64,000 bases of DNA from Betaproteobacteria bacterium (GCA_013289985.1 JABCYW010000007.1:1-64000), one strand, 5' to 3'. Shown: positions 36,163 to 47,890, counted from the stretch's first letter. Translations and numbers: made by a program. The notes: generated by a model not told the origin, from the sequence alone.

Positions 36163-37589
36163 ACTCGATGATGACGCTCGCGCAAGCCGCCGCGATGGTG
36201 CCGGGTTCGGCGCTCGTCGGCGATGGCGCGCGGGCGTTCGAGCGCGTGCACACCGACACGCGCACGCTGCGCGCCGGCGACCTGTTCGTCGCGCTGAAGG
36301 GCGAGCGCTTCGACGCGCACGACTTCCTGCCGCAGGCGCGCGCCGCCGGCGCCGTGGCCGCGATCGGCACGCGCGGCGTGGCGGAGGCGGGACTCGACGG
36401 CCTCGTGGTCGGCGACCCGCTCGAGGCGCTGCAACAGCTGGCCGCCGGCTGGCGCCGCCGCTGGTTCGGCCAGGCGATCGCGGTCACCGGCAGCAACGGC
36501 AAGACCACCGTGACGCAGATGATCGCGTCCATCCTGCGCGCCGCGTACGGCGAGCGCTCGCACGCGACCGCGGGCAACCTCAACAACCACATCGGCGTGC
36601 CGCTGACGGTGCTGCAGCTGCGCGCGAGCCATCGCGCCGCGGTCATCGAGCTGGGCATGAACCACCCGGGCGAGATCGCCGTGCTGGCGCGCGTCGCGCA
36701 GGCCACGGTGGCGCTCGTCAACAACGCCCAGCGCGAGCACCAGGAATTCATGGGCACCGTCGAGGCCGTGGCGCGCGAGAACGGTGCCGCCATCGAGGCC
36801 CTGCCGGGCGACGGCGTGGCCGTGTTCCCGTGCGACGACGAGTACGCCGACGTCTGGCAGGCGCAGGCCGGCAAGCGCCGCTGCCTGCGCTTCGCGTTGG
36901 CCGACGGGCCGGACGGCGAGTGGCCGCGGGCCGAGATCTCGGCGCGTGCGCGCTGGGCGGACACCGCGTGGCACGTGGAGATGACCACGCCCGAGGGCCA
37001 GGCGCGCATGACGCTGCGGGCGCCGGGCCGGCACAACGTGCGCAACGCACTGGCCGCGACGGCCGCCGCGCTGGGCGCCGGCGTGCCGCTGGACGCGGTC
37101 GTGCGCGGCCTCGAGTCGTTCGCGCCGGTCAAGGGCCGCTCGCAGCTGAAGTCGCTGCGCCGCGCCGGCCGCGCGATCCCCCTCGTCGACGACACCTACA
37201 ACGCCAACCCCGACTCCGTGCGCGCCGCCATCGACGTGCTGGCCGGCCTGCCGGCACCGCGCTGGCTGCTCCTGGGCGACATGGGCGAGGTCGGCGACCA
37301 GGGCCCGGCCTTCCACGAGGAGATCGGCGCGTACGCCAAGGCGCGCGGCATCGATCACTTCTGGTGTGCCGGCGTGCTGTGCGCGCATGCCGCGACGGCC
37401 TATGGCGCCGGCGCGCGCCACTTCGCCGACACGCCCGTGCTGCTCGCCGCGCTCGGCGCCTCGACCGCGTCCGAGCCGCCGTTCGCCGCTGTGCTGGTCA
37501 AGGGCTCGCGCTTCATGGGCATGGAACGCGTGGTGGCCCTGCTGGCCGCGCACGACGACAACGACAAGGGAGCCACCGATGCTGCTTAG
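36159..37589 (+). CDS. murF: UDP-MurNAc-tripeptide:D-Ala-D-Ala ligase
   Basis: A 476-residue Mur ligase from the GTG at 36159, with GGCGGAGGG eight bases upstream. The ATP site [11 protein letters not shown] is near residue 111, [13 protein letters not shown] and the [10 protein letters not shown]-type segment [14 protein letters not shown] follow, and [15 protein letters not shown] is the MurF signature. It adds the D-Ala-D-Ala dipeptide, made by Ddl in this operon, to complete UDP-MurNAc-pentapeptide. Its last 11 bases overlap the start of mraY. Confidence 0.95.
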   Translation: MNSMMTLAQAAAMVPGSALVGDGARAFERVHTDTRTLRAGDLFVALKGERFDAHDFLPQARAAGAVAAIGTRGVAEAGLDGLVVGDPLEALQQLAAGWRRRWFGQAIAVTGSNGKTTVTQMIASILRAAYGERSHATAGNLNNHIGVPLTVLQLRASHRAAVIELGMNHPGEIAVLARVAQATVALVNNAQREHQEFMGTVEAVARENGAAIEALPGDGVAVFPCDDEYADVWQAQAGKRRCLRFALADGPDGEWPRAEISARARWADTAWHVEMTTPEGQARMTLRAPGRHNVRNALAATAAALGAGVPLDAVVRGLESFAPVKGRSQLKSLRRAGRAIPLVDDTYNANPDSVRAAIDVLAGLPAPRWLLLGDMGEVGDQGPAFHEEIGAYAKARGIDHFWCAGVLCAHAATAYGAGARHFADTPVLLAALGASTASEPPFAAVLVKGSRFMGMERVVALLAAHDDNDKGATDAA

Positions 37590-38760
37590 CCTCGCGTCCT
37601 GGCTGCAGGAGCACTATCCGCAGAACTTCGGCTTCCTGCGCGTGTTCCAGTACCACACGTTCCGCGCGGTGATGGCGGCGATGACGGCGCTGCTGATCGG
37701 CCTGTTCTTCGGCCCGTGGGTCATCCGCCGCCTGACGGAGCTGAAGATCGGCCAGCCGATCCGCGAGTACGGCGTGCAGTCGCACATGGTCAAGCGCGGC
37801 ACGCCCACGATGGGCGGCGTGCTGGTGCTGATCGGCATCGCCATCGCCACGCTGTTGTGGAGCGACTGGAGCAACCGCTTCGTCTGGATCGTGATGCTCG
37901 TGACCTTCGGCTTCGGCGCCGTCGGCTGGTCGGACGACTGGCGCAAGGTGGTGCAGAAGAACCCCGAGGGCATGCCTTCGCGCGAGAAGTACATGTGGCA
38001 GTCGCTGATCGGGCTGGTGGCCGCGCTGTACCTGGCGTTCAGCGTGTCGGAGACCTCCAACCTGCGCGTGCTGGAGCTGTTCGTGCGCTGGGTGCAGAGC
38101 GGCTTCGCCAACGACCTGCCGCCCAAGGCCGACCTGATGCTGCCGTTCTTCAAGACCGTCAGCTACCCGCTGGGGGTGTTCGGCTTCATCGCGATGACCT
38201 ACTTCGTGATCGTGGGCGCCAGCAACGCGGTCAACCTCACCGACGGCCTCGACGGCCTGGCCATCATGCCGGTGGTGCTGGTGGCGGGCGCGCTGGGCCT
38301 GTTCGCCTACATCGTGGGCAACGCGGTGTATTCGAAGTACCTGCTGTTCCCCTACATCCCGGGCGCCGGCGAGCTGCTGATCTTCTGCTCGGCGATCGCC
38401 GGCGCGGGGCTCGCGTTCCTGTGGTTCAACGCGCATCCGGCGCAGGTGTTCATGGGCGACGTGGGCGCGCTGGCGCTCGGCGGCGCGCTGGGCACCGTGG
38501 CCGTGATCACGCGCCAGGAGATCGTGCTGGGGATCATGGGCGGCGTGTTCGTGGCCGAGGCGCTGTCGGTGATGGCGCAGGTGAGCTACTTCAAGTACAC
38601 GAAGCGCAAGTACGGCGAGGGCCGCCGCATCCTGAAGATGGCGCCGCTGCACCACCATTTCGAGAAGTCCGGCTGGACCGAGACGCAGGTCGTGATCCGC
38701 TTCTGGATCGTCACGATGCTGCTGTGCCTGGTCGGCCTCGCGAGCCTGAAGCTGCGTTGA
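37579..38760 (+). CDS. mraY: phospho-MurNAc-pentapeptide-transferase
   Basis: A 393-residue polytopic membrane enzyme with about ten helices. The motifs [35 protein letters not shown] and [14 protein letters not shown], with their magnesium-binding aspartates, and [12 protein letters not shown] are all intact. It moves phospho-MurNAc-pentapeptide to undecaprenyl phosphate, making lipid I. The ATG at 37579 lies within the end of murF. murD follows after 16 bases. Confidence 0.96.
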   Translation: MLLSLASWLQEHYPQNFGFLRVFQYHTFRAVMAAMTALLIGLFFGPWVIRRLTELKIGQPIREYGVQSHMVKRGTPTMGGVLVLIGIAIATLLWSDWSNRFVWIVMLVTFGFGAVGWSDDWRKVVQKNPEGMPSREKYMWQSLIGLVAALYLAFSVSETSNLRVLELFVRWVQSGFANDLPPKADLMLPFFKTVSYPLGVFGFIAMTYFVIVGASNAVNLTDGLDGLAIMPVVLVAGALGLFAYIVGNAVYSKYLLFPYIPGAGELLIFCSAIAGAGLAFLWFNAHPAQVFMGDVGALALGGALGTVAVITRQEIVLGIMGGVFVAEALSVMAQVSYFKYTKRKYGEGRRILKMAPLHHHFEKSGWTETQVVIRFWIVTMLLCLVGLASLKLR

Positions 38761-38776
38761 GGTCATTGGAAAAAGC

Positions 38777-40867
38777 GTGAACGACCTGTCCGACAAGAAC
38801 GTGCTGATCCTGGGGCTGGGCGCCTCGGGCCTGGCCATGGCGCGCTGGTGCGCCGGCCAGGGCGCGCGCGTTCGCGTGTGGGACTCGCGGGCGAATCCGC
38901 CGCAGGCCGCGGCGCTGGCCGCCGAGGTCGAGGGCAGCACGTTCTTCTCGGGCGACCTGGGCGCCGACGCGCTGGACGGCATCGCCCGCGTCTACAAGAG
39001 TCCGGGCCTGGGCCCCAACGACGCGCGCCTGGCCGCGTTGCTGCAGGCCGCGCGTGCGGCCAACGTCCCGGTGCGCGGCGAGCTGGACCTGTTCTCGCAG
39101 GCGCTCGCGCAGCTGAAGGCCGAGCGCGGCTACGTGCCGAAGATCCTGGCCATCACGGGCACCAACGGCAAGACCACCACCACGTCGCTCGCCGGCCAGC
39201 TGGTGGAGCGCGCCGGCCGCAGCGTGGCCGTGGCGGGCAACATCGGCCCGACGATGCTGGACACGCTGGCCGCGGCGATCGCCGCGCAGGCCGTGGCCGA
39301 CGTCGAGGCCGCCGAGCAGGCCGCGGCGCAGGCCGTGATCGATGCCGAGGAAGCCGCCGACAAGGCCGCGCAGGACGCGATCACCCAGGAGGTCGCGCGC
39401 GCGGCCGCCGAGAAGCAGGCGCGGCTCGACGCCGAGCTGCGCGCCGCCGACGAGGCGAAGGCTGCCGTGGTCGCCGCGGCCGCGCAGGCCAAGGCGGACG
39501 CCGCGGCGGCCAAGACGGCCCGCGCGGAGGCTCGCGCCGCCAAGGCCGCGGCCAAGGCCAATCCGGATGCGGCGCTCGAGATGCCGGTCGAGGCCGACGC
39601 TCCGTTGGAAGAACTGGTAGAGACCGAGGACGCCGACGAACTGCGCGAACTCGCCGCCCTCGACGGCAGCGACGTGCCCGCGCAACTGGCCGACGACGTG
39701 GACGAGGCCCACGCCGACGAGGCGCTGGCCGCCGAGACGGCCGAGGTCGCCGAGGCCGTCGCGAAGCTGCCCGACGACGACGCGCCCTCCATCGTGCTGA
39801 TCCCGCCGCCCCCGGCCGACCCGGTGTTCAGCCACCTGCCGCAGGTGTGGGTGCTGGAGCTCTCCAGCTTCCAGCTCGACGAGGTGCAGGACTTCGCTCC
39901 GAGCGCCGCCACGGTGCTCAACGTCACCCAGGACCACCTGGACTGGCACGGCACGATGGCCGCCTACGCCGCGGCCAAGGCGCGCATCTTCGGCACCGAT
40001 GCCATGCCCGACACCGTGATGGTGATCAACCGCGACGACGCGGCGGTCGAGGCCATGATCCCGCCGCCGGTCACGGTCAAGCCCACGCGGCGGGGCGAGC
40101 GCGCGAAGCTCGTGCACCGCCGCGTCGTCCGCTTCGGCCTGGACGCGCCGCGCGAGCCGGGCGACTTCGGCCTCGTCGACGAGATGGGCATGGCCTGGCT
40201 CGTTCGCGCGATGGAGCTCGATCCGACGATCAGGCGCAAGCCCGGCGACGAGCTCGAGCTGGTGATCCAGCGCCTGATGCCCGCCGACGCGCTGCGCATC
40301 CGCGGCCGCCACAACGCCTCCAACGCGCTGGCGGCGCTCGCGCTCGCGAGCTCGGTGGGGATCCCGCTCGCGCCGATGCTGCACGGCCTGCGCGAGTACC
40401 GTGGCGAGCCGCACCGCGTCGAGCCCATCGGCATGGTCGGACAGGTGGAGTTCTTCGACGACTCCAAGGGCACCAACGTCGGCGCCACCGTGGCCGCGCT
40501 CGATGGCCTGGGCCAGGATCGCATGCCCTCGAAGCTGGTGGTGATCCTGGGCGGCGACGGCAAGGGCCAGGACTTCGCGCCGCTGGCCGAGCCGCTGCGC
40601 CGGCACGCCCGCGCGGCCGCGACGATCGGCAAGGATGCCGAGGCGATCGAAGCCATCCTCCTGTCGGCCGGCGTGCCGTTCCAGCGCCATCCCACGCTGG
40701 AGGAGGCCACGCGCTGGGCGCATGCGCAAGCCCTGGGCAGCGACGCCGTGCTGCTGAGCCCGGCCTGCGCGAGCCTCGACATGTTCCGCGACTACAAGCA
40801 CCGCGCCGACGTGTTCGTCGCCACGGTGCGCGACATCGCCGACGATGCAGGCGAGGTGCTCGCATGA
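38777..40867 (+). CDS. murD: UDP-MurNAc-L-alanine:D-glutamate ligase with large internal insertion
   Basis: A 696-residue MurD; the family is usually 440-500. The N-terminal domain ([23 protein letters not shown]), the ATP site GTNGKTT at 128-134, [11 protein letters not shown] at 154, LELSSFQLD at 360, [11 protein letters not shown] near 382, [13 protein letters not shown] and [11 protein letters not shown] are intact, so activity is expected. Between GNIG and ELSSFQL about 200 residues occur where E. coli has about 16. Residues 172-262 of this insert are an alanine-rich, charged, probably coiled-coil helix, 265-335 are acidic, and 340-350 are proline-rich. The insert lies in the central ATP-binding domain. 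The enzyme adds D-Glu to UDP-MurNAc-L-Ala. It overlaps ftsW by four bases. Confidence 0.95.
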   Translation: MNDLSDKNVLILGLGASGLAMARWCAGQGARVRVWDSRANPPQAAALAAEVEGSTFFSGDLGADALDGIARVYKSPGLGPNDARLAALLQAARAANVPVRGELDLFSQALAQLKAERGYVPKILAITGTNGKTTTTSLAGQLVERAGRSVAVAGNIGPTMLDTLAAAIAAQAVADVEAAEQAAAQAVIDAEEAADKAAQDAITQEVARAAAEKQARLDAELRAADEAKAAVVAAAAQAKADAAAAKTARAEARAAKAAAKANPDAALEMPVEADAPLEELVETEDADELRELAALDGSDVPAQLADDVDEAHADEALAAETAEVAEAVAKLPDDDAPSIVLIPPPPADPVFSHLPQVWVLELSSFQLDEVQDFAPSAATVLNVTQDHLDWHGTMAAYAAAKARIFGTDAMPDTVMVINRDDAAVEAMIPPPVTVKPTRRGERAKLVHRRVVRFGLDAPREPGDFGLVDEMGMAWLVRAMELDPTIRRKPGDELELVIQRLMPADALRIRGRHNASNALAALALASSVGIPLAPMLHGLREYRGEPHRVEPIGMVGQVEFFDDSKGTNVGATVAALDGLGQDRMPSKLVVILGGDGKGQDFAPLAEPLRRHARAAATIGKDAEAIEAILLSAGVPFQRHPTLEEATRWAHAQALGSDAVLLSPACASLDMFRDYKHRADVFVATVRDIADDAGEVLA

Positions 40868-42144
40868 GTGCTTTCGCGCTCCTCAAGCAGCATTTGCCGG
40901 AATGGCCGGGCTTCCGTCCGGGCGAGTGGTTCCGCAAGCGCCGCGAGGCCGCGTCGGGCGACGAGCGCGTGCCGATCCGCGACTGGGTCGACGCGGGCCG
41001 GCCCACGCGCGTGATGGGCGTCGACTCGGCGCTGATCTGGGTGGTGTCGGCGCTGCTCGCGTTCGGCCTCGTGATGGTCTATTCGGCGTCGGTGGCGCTG
41101 CCCGACAGCCCGCGCTTCGCGCTGTACACGTCCACGCACTTCCTGAGCCGCCAGGCGCTGTTCATCGCCATCGGGCTCGTGTGCGCGTTCGCCACCGCGC
41201 AGATCCCGATCGCGGTGTGGGAGAAGTGGGCGCCGTGGATCTTCGCGCTCGCGATGCTGCTGCTGTTCCTCGTGCTCATCCCGCACATCGGCAAGGGCGT
41301 CAACGGCGCGCGCCGCTGGATCCCGATGGGCCTGCTGAACTTCCAGCCCAGCGAGCTCGCCAAGCTGGGCATGTGCATGTACGCGGCCAGCTACATGGTG
41401 CGCAAGATGGACGTCAAGGAGCACTTCGTCAAGGCCGTGTGGCCGATGGCGGTGGCCCTCGGCGTGATCGGCGTGCTGCTGCTGGCCGAGCCGGACATGG
41501 GCGCGTTCATGGTGATCGCCGCGATCGCGCTGGGCGTGCTGTTCCTGGGCGGCGTGAACGGGCGCATGTTCCTGCTGAGCGTGGGCGTGCTGCTGGGGGC
41601 GTTCACGCTGATGATCGTGTTCTCCGAGTTCCGCCGCCAGCGCATCTTCGCGTACCTCGATCCATGGAACCCGACCTACGCGCAGGGCAAGGCCTACCAG
41701 CTCACGCACTCGCTGATCGCGTTCGGCCGGGGCGAGATCTTCGGCCAGGGGCTGGGCAACTCCATCGAGAAGCTGCACTACCTGCCCGAGGCGCACACCG
41801 ACTTCCTGCTGGCCGTGATCGGCGAGGAACTCGGCTTCGCCGGCGTGTTCATCATCGTGGCGGCGTTCTTCTGGCTGACCCGCCGCCTGTTCATCATCGG
41901 CCGCCAGGCGATCGCGCTCGACCGCGTGTTCGCCGGCCTGATGTGCCAGGGCGTGGGCCTGTGGATGGGCGCACAGTCGTTCATCAACTTCGGCGTGAAC
42001 CTGGGCGTGCTGCCCACCAAGGGCCTGACGCTGCCGCTCCTGAGCTACGGCGGCTCGGGCGTGGTGCTCAACCTCGTCGCGCTGGCGCTGGTGCTGCGCG
42101 TCGACATGGAAAGCCGCGCCTTGATGCGGGGAGGTCGCGCATGA
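40864..42144 (+). CDS. ftsW: septal peptidoglycan glycosyltransferase FtsW
   Basis: A 426-residue SEDS protein with about ten membrane helices. [88 protein letters not shown] and [13 protein letters not shown] are diagnostic. It polymerises lipid II at the septum with FtsI. The N-terminal cytoplasmic region of about 55 residues is somewhat long. It overlaps murD and murG by ATGA junctions. Confidence 0.96.
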   Translation: MSAFALLKQHLPEWPGFRPGEWFRKRREAASGDERVPIRDWVDAGRPTRVMGVDSALIWVVSALLAFGLVMVYSASVALPDSPRFALYTSTHFLSRQALFIAIGLVCAFATAQIPIAVWEKWAPWIFALAMLLLFLVLIPHIGKGVNGARRWIPMGLLNFQPSELAKLGMCMYAASYMVRKMDVKEHFVKAVWPMAVALGVIGVLLLAEPDMGAFMVIAAIALGVLFLGGVNGRMFLLSVGVLLGAFTLMIVFSEFRRQRIFAYLDPWNPTYAQGKAYQLTHSLIAFGRGEIFGQGLGNSIEKLHYLPEAHTDFLLAVIGEELGFAGVFIIVAAFFWLTRRLFIIGRQAIALDRVFAGLMCQGVGLWMGAQSFINFGVNLGVLPTKGLTLPLLSYGGSGVVLNLVALALVLRVDMESRALMRGGRA

Positions 42145-43238
42145 GCGGTCAACTCGTCACCAAGGCTCCGCGCCACCTCGTGGTGATGGCGGCCGGCACC
42201 GGCGGCCACGTGATGCCGGGCCTCGCGGTCGCGCGCGAGGTGATCGCGCGCGGCTGGACGGTCAGCTGGCTGGGCACGCGCACGGGCATGGAGAACCGGC
42301 TCGTGCCGCCGTCGGGCATCCCGCTGGACACGATCAACTTCGCCGGCGTGCGCGGCAAGGGCGTGCTGGGCATGTTCAAGGGCCTGCTGCAGCTGGCCTC
42401 GGCCTTCGGGGCGTGCAGGCACATCCTGCGCACGCGCAACGCATCGGCCGTGCTGGGCATGGGCGGCTACGTGTGCGTGCCGGGCGGCAAGGTGGCGCGC
42501 CGGATGAAGAAGCCGCTGGTGCTGGTCAACGCCGATGCCGCGCTGCTGCTGTCCAACAAGTCCTTGCTGTCGGCCTGCGACGTGATCGCGTTCGGCTTCG
42601 ACGGCGACGACGCGCGCGCCACGCCCAAGGCGCTGGTCACCGGCAACCCGGTGCGCGCCGAGATCGAGGCCATCGCGCCGCCGGCCCAGCGCTTCGAGCG
42701 CCGCAGCGGCCCGCTGCGCGTGCTGCTGGTGGGCGGCAGCCTGGGCGCCAAGGTGCTCAACGAGACGCTGCCGCAGGCGCTCAAGCTGATTCCCGCCGGC
42801 GAGCGCCCGCGCGTGACGCACCAGACGGGCGAGAAGAACTGGGAATCCGTGCAGGCCGAATACCACGCGCGCGGCATCGAGGCCGAGGTCGTGCCCTTCA
42901 TCGACGACATGCCGCGCCGGCTGGCCGACTGCGACCTGATCGTGTGCCGTGCCGGCGCGATCACCGTCAGCGAGCTGTGCGCCGCCGGCGTCGCCAGCGT
43001 GCTGGTGCCGCTGGTCATCAGCACCACCTCCCATCAACGCGACAACGCGAAATACATGGCCGGGCACGGCGCCGCGCGCCACCTGCCGCAGGCCGAGCTG
43101 ACGCCCGAACGCCTGGCCGCCGAGCTGCGCGCGGCCACGCGCGCGGACCTGCTCGCGATGGCGGAACGCGCTCGCGCCCTTGCGCGACCGCAGGCGGCGG
43201 CGCGTGTCGCTGACGAACTAGAAAGGCTCGTGGCATGA
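42141..43238 (+). CDS. murG: UDP-GlcNAc:lipid I N-acetylglucosaminyltransferase
   Basis: A 365-residue GT28 glycosyltransferase. [17 protein letters not shown] is the first glycine-rich loop, [12 protein letters not shown] and [17 protein letters not shown] the next, and [24 protein letters not shown] binds the UDP-GlcNAc donor. It converts lipid I to lipid II on the inner face of the membrane. A start a few codons later is possible, but the ATG at 42141 gives the ATGA overlap seen elsewhere in the cluster. Confidence 0.95.
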   Translation: MSGQLVTKAPRHLVVMAAGTGGHVMPGLAVAREVIARGWTVSWLGTRTGMENRLVPPSGIPLDTINFAGVRGKGVLGMFKGLLQLASAFGACRHILRTRNASAVLGMGGYVCVPGGKVARRMKKPLVLVNADAALLLSNKSLLSACDVIAFGFDGDDARATPKALVTGNPVRAEIEAIAPPAQRFERRSGPLRVLLVGGSLGAKVLNETLPQALKLIPAGERPRVTHQTGEKNWESVQAEYHARGIEAEVVPFIDDMPRRLADCDLIVCRAGAITVSELCAAGVASVLVPLVISTTSHQRDNAKYMAGHGAARHLPQAELTPERLAAELRAATRADLLAMAERARALARPQAAARVADELERLVA

Positions 43239-44656
43239 AACACGCAGTCAAGAAGATCCATTTCGTGGGCGTCGGCGGCGCCGGAATGTCCGGCATCGCC
43301 GAGATCCTGCACAACCTCGGCTACGAGGTCTCCGGCTCCGACCAGTCCGACAGCGCCACCTCGCGCCGCCTGGCCTCGCTGGGCATCCGCGTCTGCGTGG
43401 GCCACGACGCGGCCAACATCGCCGACGCGCAGGCGGTGGTCACCTCCACGGCCGTGAAGGGCGACAACCCCGAGGTGATCGCGGCGCGCGCCAGACGCAT
43501 TCCCGTGGTGCCGCGCGCGGTGATGCTGGCCGAGCTGATGCGCCTGAAGAAGGGCATCGCCATCGCGGGCACGCACGGCAAGACCACCACCACGTCGCTG
43601 GTCACCAGCGTGCTGGCCGAGGCCGGCGTCGACCCCACCTTCGTCATCGGCGGCAGGCTGAACTCGGCCGGCGCCAACTCGCGCCTGGGCTCGGGCGAGT
43701 ACATCGTGGTGGAGGCCGACGAGTCCGACGCGTCGTTCCTGAACCTGATGCCCATCCTCTCCGTCGTCACCAATATCGACGCCGACCACATGGACACCTA
43801 CGGCCACGACTTCGCGCGCCTGAAAGCCGCGTTCGTGGAGTTCCTGCACCGCATGCCGTTCTACGGCTCGGCCATCGTCTGCGGCGACGACCCCGGCGTG
43901 CGCTCCATCATCCCGATGGTCTCGCGCCCGGTGATCACCTACGGCATGAACGAGGACGTGCAGGTGCGCGCCGTGGACGTGCAGGCGCTCGAGGGCGGCC
44001 AGATGCGCTTCACCTGCCAGCGGCGCAACGGCGTGCAGATGCCGGACTTCGCGGTGACGCTGAACCTGCCCGGCGAGCACAACGTGCGCAACGCGCTGGC
44101 CGCGATCGCCGTGGCCACCGAGCTGGAGCTGCCCGACGCGGCCATCCAGCGCGCGCTCGAGGGCTTCACCGGCGTCGGCCGCCGCTTCCAGCGCTATGGC
44201 GAGCTGCCGGTGGACGCGGAAAAGGGCGGCGGCGCGTTCACGCTCATCGACGACTACGGCCACCACCCGGTGGAGATGGCCGCGGTGATCGCCGCCGCGC
44301 GCGGCGCGTTCCCGCAGCGCCGGCTGGTGCTCGCGTTCCAGCCGCACCGCTACACGCGCACCCGCGACTGCTTCGAGGACTTCGTCAAGGTGATGGGCCA
44401 GGCCGATTCCATCCTGCTGACCGAGGTGTACTCGGCCGGCGAGGCGCCCATCGTCGCGGCCGACGGCCGTTCGCTGGCGCGCGCGCTGCGCGTGGCCGGC
44501 AAGGTGGACCCCGTGTTCGTGGACGACGTGGGCGACCTGGCCGCGGCCATCGTCGACCACGCGCGCGGCGGCGACGTGGTGATCTCGATGGGCGCGGGCT
44601 CCATCGCGGCCGTGCCTCAGCGCGTGGCCGACATGAAGACAGGAGCGGCGCAATGA
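43235..44656 (+). CDS. murC: UDP-MurNAc:L-alanine ligase
   Basis: A 473-residue Mur ligase. [17 protein letters not shown] is the nucleotide-binding N-terminal domain, GTHGKTT at 112-118 the ATP site, [12 protein letters not shown] and [13 protein letters not shown] the central motifs, and [12 protein letters not shown] plus [11 protein letters not shown] the C-terminal MurC signatures. It starts the stem peptide by adding L-Ala. It overlaps murG and ddl by four bases each, indicating translational coupling. Confidence 0.96.
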   Translation: MKHAVKKIHFVGVGGAGMSGIAEILHNLGYEVSGSDQSDSATSRRLASLGIRVCVGHDAANIADAQAVVTSTAVKGDNPEVIAARARRIPVVPRAVMLAELMRLKKGIAIAGTHGKTTTTSLVTSVLAEAGVDPTFVIGGRLNSAGANSRLGSGEYIVVEADESDASFLNLMPILSVVTNIDADHMDTYGHDFARLKAAFVEFLHRMPFYGSAIVCGDDPGVRSIIPMVSRPVITYGMNEDVQVRAVDVQALEGGQMRFTCQRRNGVQMPDFAVTLNLPGEHNVRNALAAIAVATELELPDAAIQRALEGFTGVGRRFQRYGELPVDAEKGGGAFTLIDDYGHHPVEMAAVIAAARGAFPQRRLVLAFQPHRYTRTRDCFEDFVKVMGQADSILLTEVYSAGEAPIVAADGRSLARALRVAGKVDPVFVDDVGDLAAAIVDHARGGDVVISMGAGSIAAVPQRVADMKTGAAQ

Positions 44657-45669
44657 ACTTCATTTCATTGACCCCCGACGAGGCGAGGAAGCTGGGCAAG
44701 GTGGCCGTGCTGATGGGCGGTACCTCGGCCGAACGCGAGATCTCGCTGCTGTCGGGCGCGGGCGTGCTGGCCGCGCTGAAGTCGGGCGGCTTCGACGCGC
44801 ACGCGTTCGATCCGGCCGAGCGCCCGCTCGACGAGCTCAGGCGCGACGGCTTCGCGCGCTGCTTCATCGCGCTGCACGGCCGCCACGGCGAGGACGGCTG
44901 CATCCAGGGCGCGCTCGAACTGCTGGGCATCCCCTACACGGGCCCGGGCCCGATGGCCTCGGCCATCGCGATGGACAAGGTGATGACCAAGCGCGTCTGG
45001 CGCGCCGAGGTGCTGCCCACGCCGCGCGGCCGCGTGCTGAGCCGCGAGGAGCAGGTCGACAAGTACGTCTCCAAGGTGCCCGACGAGCTGGGCCTGCCGC
45101 TGATCGTCAAGCCGCCGCACGAGGGCTCGTCGGTGGGCGTGACCAAGGTCAAGGGCTGGTCGCAGATGAACGAGGCCGTGGCGCTGGCCGCGGGCTACGA
45201 CGTCGACGTGCTGTGCGAGGAGTTCATCGATGGCGACGAGGTGACCGTGGCCGTGGTGGGCGAGGGCATGGACACGATGGCGCTGCCGGTGGTGCGCATC
45301 GTCGCGCCCGACGGCCAGTACGACCTGCAGAACAAGTACTTCACCGACGTCGTGAAGTACCACTGCCCCAGCGGCCTGCCCGACGCCGAGGAGAAGACCG
45401 TGCAGCGCCTGGCCGTGGCCGCGTACCGCGCGCTGGGCTGCCGCGGCTGGAGCCGGGCCGACCTGATCATCCGCCACTCGGATCGCAAGCCCTTCCTGAT
45501 CGAGATGAACACGTCGCCGGGCATGACCACGCACTCGCTGGTGCCGATGGCCGCGCGCGCCGTGGGCCTGTCGTACGAGGCGCTGTGCGCGCACCTGCTG
45601 GCCACCGCCGCGCTGGACCCGGTGGGCAAGGGCGGCAAGGCCGCGAAGAACGAGCAGCCGAGCGCGTGA
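44653..45669 (+). CDS. ddl: D-alanine:D-alanine ligase
   Basis: A 338-residue ATP-grasp enzyme. [19 protein letters not shown] is the N-terminal motif, [25 protein letters not shown] the substrate loop, [19 protein letters not shown] the ATP-binding segment and [29 protein letters not shown] the magnesium-binding end. It makes the D-Ala-D-Ala used by MurF. It corresponds to the DdlB copy usually found in the dcw cluster. Its TGA shares one base with the ftsQ ATG. Confidence 0.96.
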   Translation: MNFISLTPDEARKLGKVAVLMGGTSAEREISLLSGAGVLAALKSGGFDAHAFDPAERPLDELRRDGFARCFIALHGRHGEDGCIQGALELLGIPYTGPGPMASAIAMDKVMTKRVWRAEVLPTPRGRVLSREEQVDKYVSKVPDELGLPLIVKPPHEGSSVGVTKVKGWSQMNEAVALAAGYDVDVLCEEFIDGDEVTVAVVGEGMDTMALPVVRIVAPDGQYDLQNKYFTDVVKYHCPSGLPDAEEKTVQRLAVAAYRALGCRGWSRADLIIRHSDRKPFLIEMNTSPGMTTHSLVPMAARAVGLSYEALCAHLLATAALDPVGKGGKAAKNEQPSA

Positions 45670-46496
45670 TGCTGCTGCGCCAACCCGCCACCCCCGACAA
45701 CGCGCCCGCCGGCGCGCTGCCGGTGGACGTGCGCCTGATGAACGCGATCGCCGGGATCGTGTTCGTGCTCGCGCTGGCGGCGTTGGTGGCGGCGGGGCTG
45801 GCGTGGGCCGCGCGCCGGCCGCAGTTCCAGTTCGGCGACGTGCGCCTGGAGGGCGACCTGCAGCGCAACAGCGTGACCACCGTGCGCGCCAACGCGATGC
45901 CGCACCTGGCGGGCAACTTCTTCACGATGGACCTGGCCCGCGCGCGCGCCGCGTTCGAGCAGGTGCCGTGGGTGCGCCGCGCGGTCGTGCGCCGCGTGTG
46001 GCCCAACCGGCTGGTGGTGGCGCTGGAGGAGCACCAGCCCGTCGCGCTGTGGGAAGGCGACGAGAGCAGCGACAAGATGGTCAACAGCCACGGCGAGGTC
46101 TTCGAGGCCAACGTGGGCGACGTCGAGGACGACAGCCTGCCGCAGTTCGCCGGCCCCGACGGCACGTCGGCGCAGGTGCTGGACATGTACCGCCGCCTGC
46201 AGCCGCTGTTCTCGGGCATGGACGCGGAGATGGTGGCCCTGCGGCTGTCGGGCCGCGGCAGCTGGAAGGTGGATCTCGACGACGGCGCGACGATCGAGCT
46301 GGGCCGGGGCACGCAGGACGAGGTGGTGGAGCGCACGACGCGCTTCATCCGCACGCTGCCCCAGGTGCTCGACAAGTTCCACGCGCCGCTGGAGACCGCC
46401 GACCTGCGCCATGCGGAAGGCTATGCAGTGAAGTTGAAGGGGTTGTCGGTGAACGCTGACGCGAAGCAGCCGCAACAGCCCTCGAGCAAGCAATAG
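45669..46496 (+). CDS. ftsQ: cell division protein FtsQ
   Basis: A 275-residue bitopic protein. A cytoplasmic N-terminus of about 24 residues is followed by one membrane helix (about 25-47), a POTRA domain (FQFGDVRLEGDLQRNS to VWPNRLVVALEEHQPVALW) and the FtsQ beta domain (LPQFAGPDGTSAQVLDMYRRLQPLF, LSGRGSWKVDLDDGATIELGR). It links FtsL/FtsB to the early divisome. Identification is firm from domain order and position before ftsA. Confidence 0.95.
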   Translation: MLLRQPATPDNAPAGALPVDVRLMNAIAGIVFVLALAALVAAGLAWAARRPQFQFGDVRLEGDLQRNSVTTVRANAMPHLAGNFFTMDLARARAAFEQVPWVRRAVVRRVWPNRLVVALEEHQPVALWEGDESSDKMVNSHGEVFEANVGDVEDDSLPQFAGPDGTSAQVLDMYRRLQPLFSGMDAEMVALRLSGRGSWKVDLDDGATIELGRGTQDEVVERTTRFIRTLPQVLDKFHAPLETADLRHAEGYAVKLKGLSVNADAKQPQQPSSKQ

Positions 46497-46508
46497 GAAA
46501 CGGACAGC

Positions 46509-47741
46509 ATGGCCAAGGAATACAAGGATCTCGTCGTCGGACTGGACATCGGCACCGCCAAGGTGATGGCCGTCGTCGCCGAGATACTGCCCGGCGGCGA
46601 ACTGCGGCTCGCCGGGCTGGGCGTCGCGCCCACGCATGGCCTGAAGCGCGGCGTGGTGGTCAACATCGACGCCACGGTGCAGTCCATCCAGCAGGCCTTG
46701 AAGGAGGCCGAGATGATGGCCGACTGCAAGATCTCGCGCGTCTACACGGGCATCACCGGCAGCCACATCCGCGGCCAGAACTCCACGGGCATGGTGATCG
46801 TGCGCGACAACCGCGAGGTGACGCCCACCGACATGGCGCGCGTGGTGGAGACCGCCAAGGCCATCAACATCCCCAACGACCAGCGCGTGCTGCTGGTCGA
46901 GCCGCAGGAGTTCGTGATCGACGGCCACGAGGTGAAGGAGCCGATCGGCATGAGCGGCAGCCGGCTCGAGGTGCGCGTGCACATCGTCACCGGCGCGCAG
47001 AGCGCCGCCGAGAACATCGTCAAGTGCGTGCGCCGCTGCGGGCTCGAGGTCGACCAACTGGTGCTCAACCCGAGCGCGTCGAGCCAGGCCGTGCTGACGC
47101 AGGACGAGATGGACCTGGGCGTCGCGCTGGTGGACATCGGCGCGGGCACCACCGACGTGGCCATCTTCACCGGCGGCTCGGTGCGCCACACCGCGGTGAT
47201 CCCGATCGCCGGCGACCTGATCACCAGCGACATCGCGATGGCGCTGCGCACGCCCACCAAGGACGCCGAGGAGATCAAGGTGGAGTACGGCGTGGCCAAG
47301 CAACTGCTGGCCGACGCCACCGAGCAGGTGGAGGTGCCGGGCCTGGGCGACCGCGCGCCGCGCATGCTCAGCCGCCAGGCGCTGGCCGGCGTGATCGAGC
47401 CGCGCGTCGAGGAGATCTTCTCGCTGGTGCACCAGGTGATCCGCGAGTCGGGCTGCGAGGAGCTGCTGTCCTCGGGCATCGTGCTCACCGGCGGCACCGC
47501 GGTGATGCCGGGCATGGTGGAACTCGGCGAGGACATCTTCCTCAAGCCCGTCCGCAAGGGTCTGCCGACCTATTCGGGCGCGCTGTTCGACATGGTCGCC
47601 AACCCGCGTTCGGCGACCGTCATGGGTCTGCTCGAGGAAGCCCGCGTCGCGCACAGCCGGGGCCACAAGGCCGCGGCGCAGGCCGGCTCGATGCAGACCT
47701 TCTTCGGCAAGGCGCGGGACTGGTTCATGGGGAATTTCTGA
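46509..47741 (+). CDS. ftsA: cell division protein FtsA
   Basis: A 410-residue actin-like protein. VVGLDIGTAKVMAVVAE is the phosphate 1 motif, VALVDIGAGTTDVAIFTGGSV the phosphate 2 motif, and SSGIVLTGGTAVMPGM the adenosine motif; SHIRGQNSTG belongs to the 1C domain. The C-terminus AGSMQTFFGKARDWFMGNF is the amphipathic helix that anchors FtsZ filaments to the membrane. AGGAAACGGAC precedes the ATG by few bases. It ends 214 bases before ftsZ, the first real gap in the cluster. Confidence 0.96.
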   Translation: MAKEYKDLVVGLDIGTAKVMAVVAEILPGGELRLAGLGVAPTHGLKRGVVVNIDATVQSIQQALKEAEMMADCKISRVYTGITGSHIRGQNSTGMVIVRDNREVTPTDMARVVETAKAINIPNDQRVLLVEPQEFVIDGHEVKEPIGMSGSRLEVRVHIVTGAQSAAENIVKCVRRCGLEVDQLVLNPSASSQAVLTQDEMDLGVALVDIGAGTTDVAIFTGGSVRHTAVIPIAGDLITSDIAMALRTPTKDAEEIKVEYGVAKQLLADATEQVEVPGLGDRAPRMLSRQALAGVIEPRVEEIFSLVHQVIRESGCEELLSSGIVLTGGTAVMPGMVELGEDIFLKPVRKGLPTYSGALFDMVANPRSATVMGLLEEARVAHSRGHKAAAQAGSMQTFFGKARDWFMGNF

Positions 47742-47844
47742 TGATGACGAGAGACAGAAGAGGCGTCATCCGCATAAGACGCGACGCGCACGACGCGATC
47801 GAGTCGCAGGCAAGGAAACGCCGGGCCGCCCCAAGTTTCCTTGC

Positions 47845-47890
47845 GCCCCCTCTGGGGGCCGGACGCGCGCAGCGCGACCTTGGGGGCGGC
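47845..47890. repeat. GC hairpin element between ftsA and ftsZ
   Basis: GCCCCC-TCT-GGGGGC (47845-47859) is followed by CGCGCGCAGCGCG and CTTGGGGGCGG. Its style resembles the C5/G5 hairpins of the two dispersed repeat copies, though the flanks differ. The 214-base gap also holds the ftsZ ribosome site AGGAAGGA near 47942 and a TTTTTGG stretch at 47911; no open frame is supported. Confidence 0.4.

Noticed and set aside
38777-40867. Possibility that the murD insertion is a frameshift or a fusion of two genes.
   Set aside because: One continuous frame carries all MurD motifs in order before and after the insert, and no separate start with a ribosome site is seen inside it.
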